The notes under the pieces: generated by a model | What the model was told of the DNA's origin: nothing | Database searches by the model: none | What the model saw: the letters and a program-made list of their open reading frames with translations, nothing else | Source: Symbiodinium natans | Lineage: Eukaryota; Sar; Dinophyceae; Suessiales; Symbiodiniaceae | Assembly: GCA_905221605.1 (NCBI GenBank) | Contig: CAJNDS010000386.1 | Location: forward strand, 1 to 52,500 | Direction: 5' to 3' | DNA: 52,500 nucleotides | Made by a program: the position numbers and the translations under genes | Part shown: in pieces, positions 9,710 through 20,863 of the stretch | How the letters are laid out: every line of letters starts with the position of its first letter | How positions within the stretch are numbered: the first letter of the stretch is position 1

Positions 9710-12520
9710 CTATGACCGGTCTTCCAATCCTCCTTCTCGCTGCTGGTGAACCCGGTGGACCGTAAGCACTAAATCCAAACGTCGGCCTGCTTCGCATGAC
9801 ATGCACAAGTGGACCACTACTACTCACACCGAAATCATGGGAGGCTATAGTTTGTTTGCAAGGGTAGGCTTTGTACTTCCCCGCTGACAACAGGCGCCCA
9901 GGACCTGGATCGTTTCACGTTCTTGACGGGTGCAAAGCTCCAGGGTGTCTGGGAGAGCGACCTGCAGAGGGCGCCGAGGAGAGACCGGGAACCATCCTGG
10001 CCCTGACATGCCCTGATGTGTCCATGTCCTGACTCCTGACTCTCGCCTTGGCTCTGACATTCCGTCTCTCGAAAGCGATGTCGGGAGCAAAAGGCCTGGG
10101 CAGAGTACAAGCACAAAATCCAAGCCAGGCTCAGCTCCTTTGACGGGGCTTTGGGTCTGTTCCATTTCTTGCCATCAAACCTCAGATGCAAAAAGGAAGC
10201 AACTCGGTCGCAAGCCTGTCTGGTGTCAGGTGATGATGTTACCGTGTCAGCTGCGCGTCAACCTGCCGATCTGCAGCCCTGTGGCCACCGGTGCGGGCAA
10301 ATCTCTAATCTACAGAGTCTCGATGAAGCATGTGCGCCTGAAGTTTCACTTTGCCACAAACCTGTAGAGGCTCGCTCGGCTTCCGATAGTCCAGCGACAC
10401 CCTCTGTGAAAATTGTGAAATATGCTCGTCCACGGCTCAACTTGTACCACTTGTGCCTCAGATGCTCATCGACACGACACGGGGTGGGTCGGCTTTGCCA
10501 CCTGCATGCCTGCACCACGTGCCAGCACGCCCCCCCCCCCCCTTGTCAGGGGGCCATTCAAGGTGTCAACGTAAGCAGGGTGTAGCCATCGAATAGGATC
10601 ACACGCCGAAAGCACAACTTTCGCAGATGGAACGAAGGACACCTGACGTCAATGCCGGCTCGTCGTGGTCATAAAACATCTCACCGATGACAATCGCACA
10701 GCCTGAAGGTGCGCAAACAACAACTGGAAATACACCGTGCAATCACATGTACCATTCCACAACTGTGACTGGCCCAATGAATCGGAATCGCCAAAGCCCG
10801 GAGGCCATGCACCACCGAGGCAGCACAGGCAATGCAAATTGCGCTCCCACGAGAAACCGCGACCTGCACTGAACTGGCGGGGACCAAGTCTGCTAGCGGG
10901 AGAAGTCGAGCGTCGACAGAAGAAGTGGCCATCCTGCGGCGTGCAGCTATTGCCCCATGCACTGGCTCAGGTTGTCAGGTATCCACCGTATGCATGAGAA
11001 AGCACCTCAAGGCCCCAAACTACCTTCTTGCCAATCCCTTCTTCCCGACAACAAGAACTTCAGCCCTATACAGTACCCTGCACCCACACCCAAGTCCTCG
11101 TCTGCTTTGGACGTGGCCGGCTGTGGGCAACCGCCTCGTATAGGCCCCATCCATGAAGGGATCAGAAAACATCCCAACCATAGGGAAGGGTGTCAGAATG
11201 ACTAAAGGAAAAGAAAAGTCTAGAGGCATCAACTCTGTCATGGCCACTGTCACTTCCCGTTGCCGGCATCAACAGCTTCAGCCTGTAACGTCCTGCGCGT
11301 TCTGGTCATCTGTGCTGCTTCGGGCATTCGTCGCCGCAGGTGGGAAGAACTGAACCTGAACTTTCTGCAGCGGGCTCTAACAACTGGTGTCTCGAAGCCT
11401 CTATCGCGTGTCACAGGCTGCTCGGGCAAATTCGGTGGAGCTTAAGTTGGGATCTCTATTGTGACACAAGGCTATACAAGGCTACAGACAAGGCTGTCAA
11501 CAAGGCTATTGCAAGGCTATGTGCAAGCACTGCTCTGCGCACTCTGCTCTCAGCATGCTGTGTGTTTCCCGGTGCCTCAGGCGTGAAGATACCATGGCGC
11601 ACCCAGTATCGCAGGCAGCTGCCCTAGGTCTGATACATGGTTTGAGAGCGCGAATGAGGCAGAGATAAAGCATGTATGCGCTCACGACTTGTGTTGGGAT
11701 GTGCTTTGTCGGATTCAAGCTTATGCAACCTCTCTGGAGCACACTGGTTGGCAAGGACAAACACAATAGATCCAGGAAAGCAACATGACTACACCTATAC
11801 AAACACACACACACACACACACACATGGAGATGTATATAAATATAAATATAAATATATATATATATGTTTATACACCGACAGAAACACCTATTGCACATG
11901 TATGTACATAATACGGTTCGAGCTGGTGAGGCTCCCTCGGCTTCTGATAGCATGAGCCGCAAGAGCTCATGATCCTCGTTGGAATCAAAAGCTGCTGTGG
12001 AGCTTTTGACAAGACGGGTGCGCGCAACAGCATCCGCTCCAGCCGACAAATTCATACATATAGAAATATATATATTGTACATTTTTACTTAGTACGTATT
12101 TGCCTCTGAAACCAGTATTGTCCATTCGCGCCGTTGGCATGACAGCTAGATGGACCTCGGATGCAAGCGCCCGGGGATGTTCGAGATTTCTTGGTCACCC
12201 AGGGTGAAGAACAGAAAAAGATGCAGCATCACGGCGTTGTACAATACATTGCACATCATTCATAACCTCTGCGCAGACGTTGGCCACAGCACGCGTAGCA
12301 GGCAGAAGCCACTTCATCTTTGTCATAGCCACAGCAGGCTACCAAAGTCACTCAACACACTAAGAGTTTTCTCCAGGACAAGTATGGAACGTTCACATTC
12401 TTGCGCCCACCTCCCAGCATCAGACTGTCCGAATCCACAAATCATTCCAGCCTTTACGCAGTCAACAATCGGTACAACATGGTCAGATGCGACGAGCTTC
12501 TTTTGCTTCTTCCCCTCTTG
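9539..12520 (-). CDS. Gene A: multi-exon gene of unknown function, 3' part
   Basis: Predicted minus-strand exons in transcript order are 12343-12520, 12199-12268, 12113-12155, 11915-12036, 11689-11788, 11583-11629, 11283-11364, 11132-11234, 11024-11077, 10864-10933, 10685-10723, 10350-10456, 10263-10309 and the terminal exon 9539-9709. Each starts after AG and most end at GT or GC. Phase agrees at almost every junction, for example ACAG/GC into AG/AGTTG and TCATCG/GTGAGATG. Two joins fail: 12199 to 12113, and the region between 10263 and 9709, where an exon is missing or wrong. Sample readings are HVVPIVDCVKAGMICGFGQS, AFDSNEDHELLRLMLSEAEG, GSIVFVLANQCAPERLHKLE and ILTPFPMVGMFSDPFMDGAY. I recognise no domain. 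One hydrophobic segment (PLVILTPFPMVGMF) is too short to argue for a membrane protein. Confidence 0.6.
11806..11872. repeat. (CA)n and TA-rich microsatellite in a gene A intron
   Basis: (AC)n at about 11806-11825 is followed by ATATAAATATAAATATATAT. Both lie in the predicted intron between exons 11915-12036 and 11689-11788. Confidence 0.85.
12343..12520 (-). CDS. Gene A, long 5' exon
   Basis: Sixty codons open from directly after an acceptor (TCTAATAG; the preceding in-frame codons are stops) to a GT donor. It reads QEGKKQKKLVASDHVVPIVD, then CVKAGMICGFGQSDAGRWAQ, then ECERSILVLEKTLSVLSDF. It is one of the clearest coding stretches in the window although it contains no usable start codon. 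Two weaker candidate exons lie upstream, one near 12735-12800 reading LAIDLVVAESYLREV and one near 12600-12680 reading STTEEDLEQAEVSFEPS. Confidence 0.6.
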
Positions 12521-13023
12521 CTATTAGAATTGCGGCGCCGTCTCAAGTGCTTGTGGGATAACTTTCCATGTCGCTAGAGCTGGAAATCAAAAACATGTGC
12601 ATACGCAAAAGTCCCACAAGATGCACCATGATGGCTCGAAAGAAACTTCGGCTTGCTCGAGGTCCTCTTCTGTCGTCGACTGTCGACAAGGAACTATATC
12701 ACATCTATACATGCACTGGCAGCGTGGAATCAAAGCGGAGCCTCCCAAACTTCGCGCAGGTAGGATTCAGCAACAACGAGATCAATGGCCAGCGCTTGTG
12801 AATTTTGGGTGTGCCTGGCCTACTTGAGCATGAGTTCCTTGCGTCTGAACCTAATTTCCGAAAGAGCCGTTAACTCTCAACCCTAACAATATTGGGAGCC
12901 TGGCATACGGATCAGCTCTCAAGCAGGTTTGCCCACCGTTATTAGTTTTGTGGGTGGGCAATGGCTGCAGAAGCCGAGCTTTCCAAGGCTGGACGAAGCT
13001 GGTTCCCTTTTTGAGCTGTGGAT

Positions 13024-13310
13024 GGTGGACGAGAGAGAGAGAGTGAGAGAGACGGACAAACATTGTGCAGGATCACATGGAGTGGTGGCAGTGCACCCGC
13101 GAGGAATCCGACGTGTCATTATATAGAAGCGAGAAGCAGAAAGAGTGAGAAAGAGAAAAATAGAGAGACAGAGAGAGAGAAGGACACAGATTGCGCAGGC
13201 GTATGTGGCCGCGCAAGATGACGCCTGGCAAGAGGAGGTGAATGCAAACACGGAAGAAATAGAAAAAGAGAGAGAGAGAGAGAGAAAGAGAGAGAAAGAA
13301 AAAAAATCAG
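13024..13310. repeat. GA-rich purine tract
   Basis: Repeated GAGAGA, GAAAGAGA and AGAGAGAGAG words, interrupted. The long minus-strand reading rich in SLSLSL is a composition artefact. Confidence 0.85.
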
Positions 13311-13369
13311 CTCTGCGGTAGGAGCCCGAAGTGGAGCGAACGAAAGTCGGAGGTGAATCTTCCGGCATA

Positions 13370-14025
13370 TTTTAGATATAATTGATTGATAATGAATTAA
13401 TAAATAATTAATTCTTAATTAATTATTGATTAATTATTAAATAATTAATAACCAAATTCAACAATTAATTTATTTTTTAAATAGTAATGAATAATTAATA
13501 ATTAAGAAATGATTAATTAATAATTAATTGATAATTAATTAATAATTAATTAATAATTAAGTAATAATTAATTAATAATAATCAATACATAATTCTTAAT
13601 TTTTAAAAATAGATATTTTTACTTAATAATATTATAATTAAGTAAATAATAATCAATTAATAATCAATTCATTATGAATTAATTAATAATTAATTATAAT
13701 TAACAAATTAGTAAACGATTTTTAAATACTTAATTAATAATTAGTTATAATAATTAATTAATAATGAAAAATAAAAAAATTAACAAATAATTACTTGATA
13801 ATTCATTAATAAATATCTAATTAATAATCAATTAATAATTAATAGTCAGTGAATGTTTATTATTAAATTACTAATTCGTAATTAATTATCAATGAACTAA
13901 TTATTAATTGATAATTAATTAACAATAAATTTTTAAGTAATTAATAATTAACTAATAATTGATTAAGAATTTATTAACCAATAATTAATTAATACTTATT
14001 ACTTACTTAATAAAAAAACTAAAGG
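13370..14025. repeat. AT-only island of TTAAT/ATTAATT words
   Basis: About 650 bp almost entirely of AATTAATTAATAATTAATTA-type sequence with hardly any G or C, inside DNA of roughly 50% GC. No fixed period is visible; TTAATTAA palindromes recur with variable spacing. It would unwind easily, and a role as matrix attachment or replication origin can only be guessed. Confidence 0.9.
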
Positions 14026-14065
14026 ACCGGATAACCCCACATGCAAAGTTTTCCATTCAGAAAGA

Positions 14066-14172
14066 GTAGAGAAGTGAGAGTGAGAGAGCGATGGAGTGAG
14101 TGTGTGGCCATGAGTGAGTGCGTGAGTGTGAGTGCGTGAGTGTGAGTGTGTGTGCGAGAGTGCGAGCGCGAA
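14066..14172. repeat. GAGTGTGAGTG microsatellite
   Basis: Degenerate alternation of GAGTGTG, GAGTGCGTGAGTG and GTGCGAGAG words. Noncoding. Confidence 0.8.
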
Positions 14173-15596
14173 ACCGCGCGAAAGTAAAGAGCGACGCGTC
14201 AAGAATAATTGCACAAGTAACATGTGTGTCAGTCGTACATTGGTGAGGCGCGACCCCAGGCCGCAGAACCAATGTAGCTGTCGATCTTTGTTAAATGAAG
14301 GGGCGACGCTAGTCGCCGAGTGCGTCTCCTGAGCAAGCGCTTGATCTCCTTCCTAATCCGGGTCGGCAGATACAGCGAGTGTCGGCGGTGCAAGGCCGCT
14401 TTCCGTCCATGAGGGGAGTCATCTGTACCTGCACGGCCGACATCTAATCACTGGGAATGGTTGTCTGCGCACTCGCGTGAGATGTTGGCACTGATCAAGG
14501 TAGCTACCCGTCGAAATAGTTCTCGGAGCCGCGCAATTCGCAATTGAACTCGACGTTGGAAGACCTGAGGCCGTCACCGGGTGGTTTGCCTGGTGTTGGG
14601 TGTTGTCGTTGATGGAGCCCTGGAGCACTATGATCCACGAACTTATCTTAAACCCAAGCTCCTAGCGGCGGCAACAACCTAAGGAGCCGAACATGGTAAT
14701 TGCTCCAGAGCTCATTTTATAACCCTAGGATTAAACCCTACAGTTCGGGGGATTTAGAGAGTCTCATCTGTGTTTATTCAGGAGGTGCCCTTGGGCTGAA
14801 GGGCAACTCCTGCACTGGTTGATGGCCTGAAAGCTTGGGGAGAAGCCTTAGCCCTGAGAAGGCGGACCCCCAAAACCCTGAGGAGGAAGCACGCAAGATT
14901 CAGCAGAGGGTGGAAGTCAGCCCATCCCTGAATCCCTGAACTGGATTCCGTTCGCTTAATTAATTCAATTGAACCCTGTCATGTCGGTTCTGTGTGTATG
15001 CCCTGGCTGATTCTGGGGTCCTGGGTTGGTGCCTAAACCTTATAGGGAAACCAGGACAGCAGTAGGAAAGTGAGGAGCAATTCGTTTGATTCCAGCAGCA
15101 GCCTACAGATAGGGAAGACGAAAAGGAAGAAGCCAGCGCGAGTCCATCTCGAGCAGCCATTCTTCGGTAATCCGGAGGAAGCCGCCAGCTGCACAGGATG
15201 CTGCGGCGGAGGAGCCTTGCGGGGTGCCTGCGTGTCCAGCACCCAAGGTACCCGGTCGCTGGTCCCTCGACAGGCAGTGGGCGCTGTGCAAGTGCCACTT
15301 CAGTCGGTCTGTCTCTTAGGTCTTGGCCGGCCAGTGCTACAGCCCGGAACGCTCTGCGTGACAAGAGCGGTGGCTGTGCTCCCACGCCCGAAACTCAGAC
15401 AGAGCTCGAAGAGGCGCCATCGCGTTTCACTGGAAAATTATTGTGTAAGGTTAACACAGCTAGATTCTAGCTAGATTCTAGGAGCCAGAAGACTTACTGC
15501 AAAACCTTATGACTGGGGCTGCGGCCAGGCCTTGCACAGGACAATCGTCTAGGTGGTAATGAATGTCAACCCCAACGCAGGCCGCCCCTGCAAAGG
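14173..15596. other. No confirmed gene; one weak plus-strand ORF
   Basis: No phase-compatible exon chain was found. A plus-strand ORF at 15070-15474 (134 codons) begins MRSNSFDSSSSLQIGKTKRK and looks protein-like in its first 45 codons. A minus ORF over the same bases (14960-15385) is equally long, so neither is called. Confidence 0.4.
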
Positions 15597-18520
15597 TCCA
15601 GGGCCCCTAAGTACCGCGCCTGCCAGCAAAAACGATGCCTGTGTCGCGCCTGCCAGCGTTTCCCGCGGCCCGAGCGCGCGCGCGGCAAGGGTCCAGGGCC
15701 CCTAAGTACCGCGCCTGCCAGCCCAAACGACGCCTGTGTCGCGCCTGCCAGCGTTTCCCGCGGCCCGACCGCGCGCGCGGCAAGAGTCCAGGGCCCCTAA
15801 GTACCGCGCCTGCCAGCCAAACGACGCCTGTGTCGCGCCTGCCAGCGTTTCCCGCGGCCCGAGCGCGCGCGCGCGGCAAAGGTCCAGGGCCCCTAAGTAC
15901 CGCGCCTGCCAGCCCAAACGACGCCTGTGTCGCGCCTGTCAGCACAAACGACGCCTGTGTCGCGCCTGCCAGCGTTTCCCGCGGCCCGAGCGCGCGCGCG
16001 CGGCAAGGGTCCAGGGCCCCTAAGTACCGCGCCTGCCAGCCCAAACGACGCCTGCGTCGCGCCTGCCAGCGTTTCCCGCGCCCCGAGCGCGCGCGCGGCA
16101 AGGGTCCAGGGCCCCTGAGTACCGCGCCTGCCAGCCCAAACGACGCCTGTGTCGCGCCTGCCAGCGTTTCCCGCGGCCCGAGCGCGCGCGCGGCAAGGGT
16201 CCAGGGCCCCTAAGTACCGCGCCTGCCAGCAGAAACGACGCCTGTGTCGCGCCTGCCAGCGTTTCCCGCGGCCCGAGCGCGCGCGCGGCAAAGGTCCAGG
16301 GCCCCTAAGTACCGCGCCTGCCAGCCCAAACGACGCCTGTGTCGCGCCTGCCAGCATTTCCCGCGGCCCGAGCGCGCGCGCGGCAAGGGTCCAGGGCCCC
16401 TAAGTGCCGCGCCTGCCAGCCCAACGACGCCTGTGTCGCGCCTGCCAGCGTTTCCCGCGGCCCGAGCGCGCGCGCGGCAAGGGTCCAGGGCCCCTAAGTA
16501 CCGCGCCTGCCAGCACAAACGACGCCTGTGTCGCGCCTGCCAGCGTTTCCCGCGGCCCGAGCGCGCGCGCGGCAAGGTCCAGGGCCTCTAAGTACCGCGC
16601 CTGTCAGCACAAACGACGCCTGTGTCGCGCCTGCCAGCGTTTCCCGCGGCCCGAGCGCGCGTGCGGCAAGGTCCAGGGCCCCTAAGTACCGCGCCTGCCA
16701 GCCCAAACGACGCCTGTGTCGCGCCTGCCAGCGTTTCCCGCGGCCCGAGCGCGCGCGCGGCAAGGGTCCAGGGCCCCTAAGTACCGCGCCTGCCAGCCCA
16801 ACGACGCCTGTGTCGCGCCTGCCAGCGTTTCCCGCGGCCCGAGCGCGCGCGCGGCAAGGGTCCAGGGCCCCTAAGTACCGCGCCTGCCAGCACAAACGAC
16901 GCCTGTGTCGCGCCTGCCAGCGTTTCCCGCGGCCCGAGCGCGCGCGCGGCAAGGTCCAGGGCCCCTAAGTACCGCGCCTGCCAGCCCAAACGACGCCTGT
17001 GTCGCGCCTGCCAGCGTTTCCCGCGGCCCGAGCGCGCGCGCGGCAAGGGTCCAGGGCCCCTAAGTACCGCGCCTGCCAGCCCAACGACGCCTGTGTCGCG
17101 CCTGCCAGCGTTTCCCGCGGCCCGAGCGCGCACACGGCAAGGGTCCAGGGCCCCTAAGTACCGCACCTGCCAGCCCAACGACGCCTGTATCGCGCCGCGT
17201 TTCCCGCGGCCCGAGCGCGCGCGCAGCAAGAGTCCAGGGCCTCTAAGTACCGCGCCTGTCAGCACAAACGACGCCTGCATGTGTCGCGCCTGCCAGCGTT
17301 TCCCGCGGCCCGAGCGCGCGCGCGGCAAGGTCCAGGGCCCCTAAGTACCGCGCCTGCCAGCCCAAACGACGCCTGTGTCGCGCCTGCCAGCATTTCCCGC
17401 GGCCCGAGCGCGCGCGCGGCAAGGGTCCAGGGCCCCTAAGTGCCGCGCCTGCCAGCCCAACGACGCCTGTGTCGCGCCTGCCAGCGTTTCCCGCGGCCCG
17501 AGCGCGCGCGCGGCAAGGGTCCAGGGCCCCTAAGTACCGCGCCTGCCAGCACAAACGACGCCTGTGTCGCGCCTGCCAGCGTTTCCCGCGGCCCGAGCGC
17601 GCGCGCGGCAAGGTCCAGGGCCTCTAAGTACCGCGCCTGTCAGCACAAACGACGCCTGTGTCGCGCCTGCCAGCGTTTCCCGCGGCCCGAGCGCGCGTGC
17701 GGCAAGGTCCAGGGCCCCTAAGTACCGCGCCTGCCAGCCCAAACGACGCCTGTGTCGCGCCTGCCAGCGTTTCCCGCGGCCCGAGCGCGCGCGCGGCAAG
17801 GGTCCAGGGCCCCTAAGTACCGCGCCTGCCAGCCCAACGACGCCTGTGTCGCGCCTGCCATCGTTTCCCGCGGCCCGAGCGCGCGCGCGGCAAGGGTCCA
17901 GGGCCCTTAAGTACCGCGCCTGCCAGCACAAACGACGCCTGTGTCGCGCCTGCCAGCGTTTCCCGCGGCCCGAGCGCGCGCGCGGCAAGGTCCAGGGCCC
18001 CTAAGTACCGCGCCTGCCAGCACAAACGACGCCTGTGTCGCGCCTGCCAGCGTTTCCCGCGGCCCGAGCGCGCGCGCGGCAAAGGTCCAGGGCCCCTAAG
18101 TACCGCGCCTGCCAGCAAAAACGACGCCTGTGTCGCGCCTGCCAGCGTTTCCCGCGGCCCGAGCGCGCGCGCGGCAAGGGTCCAGGGCCCCTAAGTACCG
18201 CGCCTGCCAGCAAAAACGACGCCTGTGTCGCGCCTGCCAGCGTTTCCCGCGGCCCGAGCGCGCGCGCGGCAAGGTCCAGGGCCCCTAAGTACCGCGCCTG
18301 CCAGCCAAACGACGCCTGTGTCGCGCCTGCCAGCGTTTCCCGCGGCCCGAGCGCGCGCGCGGCAAGGGTCCAGGGCCCCTAAGTACCGCGCCTGCCAGCC
18401 CAACGACGCCTGTGTCGCGCCTGCCAGCGTTTCCCGCAGCCCGAGCGCGCGCGCGGCAAGGGTCCAGGGCCCCTATAAGTAGCGCGCCTGCCAGCCCAAC
18501 GACGCCTGTGTCGCGCCTGC
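15597..18520 (+). repeat. GC-rich 95-bp minisatellite, about 30 units
   Basis: Units of 95 bp contain CCAGGGCCCCTAAGTACCGC, GCCTGCCAGCCCAAACGACG, GTTTCCCGCGGCCCGAGCGC and a short GCGCGCGCGG run that varies in length. The half-unit word CGCGCCTGCCAGC occurs twice per unit, so the unit itself arose by an internal duplication. One- or two-base indels rotate the frames, which is why every frame on both strands shows Arg/Ala/Pro-rich ORFs. None is a gene. Confidence 0.95.
16322..18022 (+). repeat. Higher-order duplication inside the 95-bp array
   Basis: Variant features recur at an offset of 1036 bp: a CAGCATTTCCC variant, a TAAGTGCCGC variant, and the GTCCAGGGCCTCTAAG with CTGTCAGCACAAAC pair. 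A block of roughly 660 bp from about 16322 reappears from about 17358 with very few differences. This shows recent multi-unit amplification. Confidence 0.8.
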
Positions 18521-18530
18521 CAGCGTTTCC

Positions 18531-18680
18531 GTGATGTGATGCGTGATGTGCGTGATCGTGATGTGGCGTCATGTGCGTGATGTGAACCGTGATGTGCGCC
18601 GTGATGTGATGCGTGATGTGCGTGATCGTGATGTGGCGTCATGTGCGTGATGTGAACCGTGATGTGCGTGATCCTGATGT
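18531..18680 (+). repeat. 70-bp tandem doublet of GTGATGTG words
   Basis: GTGATGTGATGCGTGATGTG, then CGTGATCGTGATGTGGCGTC, repeats at an interval of 70 bp (18531 and 18601). Each unit is built from GTGATGTG/GCGTGATGTG subrepeats. Confidence 0.85.
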
Positions 18681-18692
18681 GATGCATGCGAC

Positions 18693-18778
18693 ATGAGGAA
18701 CAGGAAGAGGAGGACGGGGAGGAGGAGGAGAAGGAGGAGAAGGAGGAGGAGGAAGAGGAAGAGGAGGAAGAGGCGGGA
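18693..18778 (+). repeat. Polypurine GGA/GAA tract
   Basis: GAGGAGGAGGAGAAGGAGGA-type run on the plus strand with few interruptions. Homopurine-homopyrimidine runs of this length can form triplex (H-DNA). Confidence 0.85.
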
Positions 18779-18820
18779 CAGCCCCAAAAGTAAGAACCCC
18801 ACACAAAGATGTGGGGAATT

Positions 18821-18970
18821 AAAATGAATTAAAATGAATTAAAATGAATTAAAATGAATTAAAATGAATTAAAATGAATTAAAATGAATTAAAATGAATT
18901 AAAATGAATTAAAATGAATTAAAATGAATTAAAATGAATTAAAATGAATTAAAATGAATTAAAATGAATT
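18821..18970 (+). repeat. Perfect (AAAATGAATT)15 array
   Basis: Fifteen identical tandem copies of the 10-bp unit AAAATGAATT, followed by the decayed units AGACTGAATT and AGAATAAAAT. Absence of mutation in 150 bp implies recent expansion. Confidence 0.95.
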
Positions 18971-19660
18971 AGACTGAATTAGAATAAAATTAAACGTGAG
19001 CAAATTTTTGATTGATTGTCATGTCAGTGTTTTTAAATGATGTTAATTAGTTTTTTAAGTTATCTTGATGATTTTGAGTTTTTCATTCCTTCTCACAAGT
19101 TTTTGAATACATTTAATGAGGTTTAGTGAACTTGAATTAACTCTAATTTGCTTTCATCAATTTATTCATTTTTACTTAATTCTGTTGAATTGAAACACAT
19201 GTAATTACTTGTATTTACTCTAATTGATTTTACCACATCTTCATTACTTTTAATTAGTTGAAAGTTTTCTTTAACTCATTTTAACTCATTGTAATAGGTT
19301 TTGGAAATTTCCATTAAATCTGATAATATCAACTAACTTTTCACATTTTTACTTTTCTAAAATTCATTTTAATTAAGTTTTGACTTTTGAAACTTTTAGT
19401 GTAACTTTAGTTTACTTCCATTTAATATTTTTGCAATTTTGCTTAGATGTACGCATTCGTAGTTGTTAGTCGGCTTTCATTTACTTATTTCGACCAATAC
19501 CAATGCGTATTTTCACTTGATTAGACAACTAGCAGTAGTCAAACATGTTCAAAAGAACTAAACTCACGCAGAAAAGAATGAAAAACACGACAATTGACAT
19601 TAGGCGAATCAACATGGATGAAGTGTACTGGAAATTGACGGTGATAGTCTAGAGCTTTCC
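18971..19660. other. AT-rich noncoding stretch
   Basis: About 700 bp of markedly AT-rich, non-repetitive sequence (TTTTAATTA, TTAACTCATT words). No ORF of note. Base composition returns to normal near 19660. Confidence 0.6.
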
Positions 19661-20216
19661 CAAGTTGTCCTTCGGATGTTTGATCGGACCTCCTTTTTTT
19701 AAGACTGAGACCCAACCTTTAGAGACTGAGACCCAACAGTACATTTGTAGAGAATTTCCAACTCTGCCTAAACCGGGTGAAGTCAACGGGAATCCGCACG
19801 CCTCCTCCTCCTCAGGGTCCGCAAACTTTGGCGAGCCCAACCTGGTCCCAAGCTCATCCTGCCTTGCCTGTACCAGCCTGAACTCCTTTCCTCAACTTCC
19901 CGCCGCTGTGCAACCAAGCGGTTTCGTGCGCCTACCGAGCGCATAGCCCAGGCCGGCACCAAACCCGAGGATGGCCTGGCAGAAAGCTGAGGAAGCTCAG
20001 GAAACTGCTCAGGAAGTTGTTCCGCGACACCTTTCGTTTCTGTCTTGGCTCCTTGTCGGAAGTTCTTACCCGTCACCTCGCGCTTACCTATGGCCTTGCT
20101 TTTGGCGATCACCTCTGATTCCCCCCTCTTTTCCAAAGGTCTAAGAAGGGCAAAGCTTCGTGGCATGGGCTAGGAGCTGAGGGAATCTGGCCATCTTCAA
20201 ACATCGGCCATTGGGG

Positions 20217-20573
20217 TCATTGAGATGGTCTGAAGCCCTGGCCAGTGCAGTGGCGGGCGCCGGCGTCTGCATCACCATGAGGTGGCACAGTCTGTATGCT
20301 TTTGCATGTGGCCTTTGGTGACCTGAGATGCAACCTTGTGTCAAGATCAGATTGCGCTTCAGCAGACGACCTCCAGCCCATAACTCTGGTGCCCTGTTGA
20401 ATGTATTGACTGACATGTAGGGAAGTAGGCTTGAAGTAGGGCAGGGTGTTTTGGAGGCTCAGGGGTTTCCGGACTGGTTCACTAGAAGGGACGACGTGGA
20501 ACCTTTTGTGAAAACTCCGGTCCGGAAGAACTTGAGCCATCATGGAGCGGATATGCAGCAGCCCTGCTTCCAA
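20217..20573 (-). CDS. Candidate coding stretch, minus strand
   Basis: Reads LLHIRSMMAQVLPDRSFHKR, then FHVVPSSEPVRKPLSLQNTL, with natural composition over about 80 codons. Another frame across the 3' half contains TFNRAPELWAGG, which resembles the APE segment of protein kinases, but the residues expected on either side are missing. No call on function. Confidence 0.25.
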   Translation of the reverse strand: MEAGLLHIRSMMAQVLPDRSFHKRFHVVPSSEPVRKPLSLQNTLPYFKPTSLHVSQYIQQGTRVMGWRSSAEAQSDLDTRLHLRSPKATCKSIQTVPPHGDADAGARHCTGQGFRPSQ

Positions 20574-20708
20574 GATCTATGAAACAGGTCCGGAGTGTTT
20601 CGAAACTCTGCCACCATGCTTGTCTTGATCATCATCCGGTCAGTGAGCATGGGGTGTACATGCTTTTGGTTGTTAAGCTTGCTCCAGTGGTAGGGTTGGT
20701 GTGGTTAA

Positions 20709-20863
20709 CTAGCCCAGAACGCTGAAAAGCCTTATCTCCAGAGCAGCCCGACTCCACAAGGCCATGAACAAAAAAAGCTCCGACCCGCAAAAGAATCCAC
20801 AAGCCAAGGCTCTTCCAAACAGATTTCCAGCTACAAGACGAGCCTTGCGGGCGTCGCTGGATC
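20709..20863 (-). CDS. Candidate exon with a hydrophobic segment
   Basis: It follows CACGTGGCAAG on the minus strand and is open to TAG at 20709. It reads SSDARKARLVAGNLFGRALA, then CGFFCGSELFLFMALWSRAA, then LEIRLFSVLG. The central ~20 residues are hydrophobic enough for one membrane helix. It could be a terminal exon. A plus-strand ORF (20764-21033) covers the same bases and cannot be excluded. Confidence 0.3.

Noticed and set aside
10590-10720. Minus reading APSGCAIVIGEMFYDHDEPA with an in-frame TGA upstream
   Set aside because: Looks natural, but the alternative frame (LLFAHLQAVRLSS, 10685-10723) has a GTGAGA donor and matches the phase of both neighbouring exons.
15607-18572. Dozens of Arg/Ala/Pro-rich ORFs up to 192 codons
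   Set aside because: All are readings of the 95-bp minisatellite on both strands; frame changes follow indels in the array.
20330-20416. Protein-kinase APE-like segment (TFNRAPELWAGG)
   Set aside because: No HRD or DFG motif upstream in any compatible exon and no DxWSxG motif downstream; another frame over the same bases reads better.
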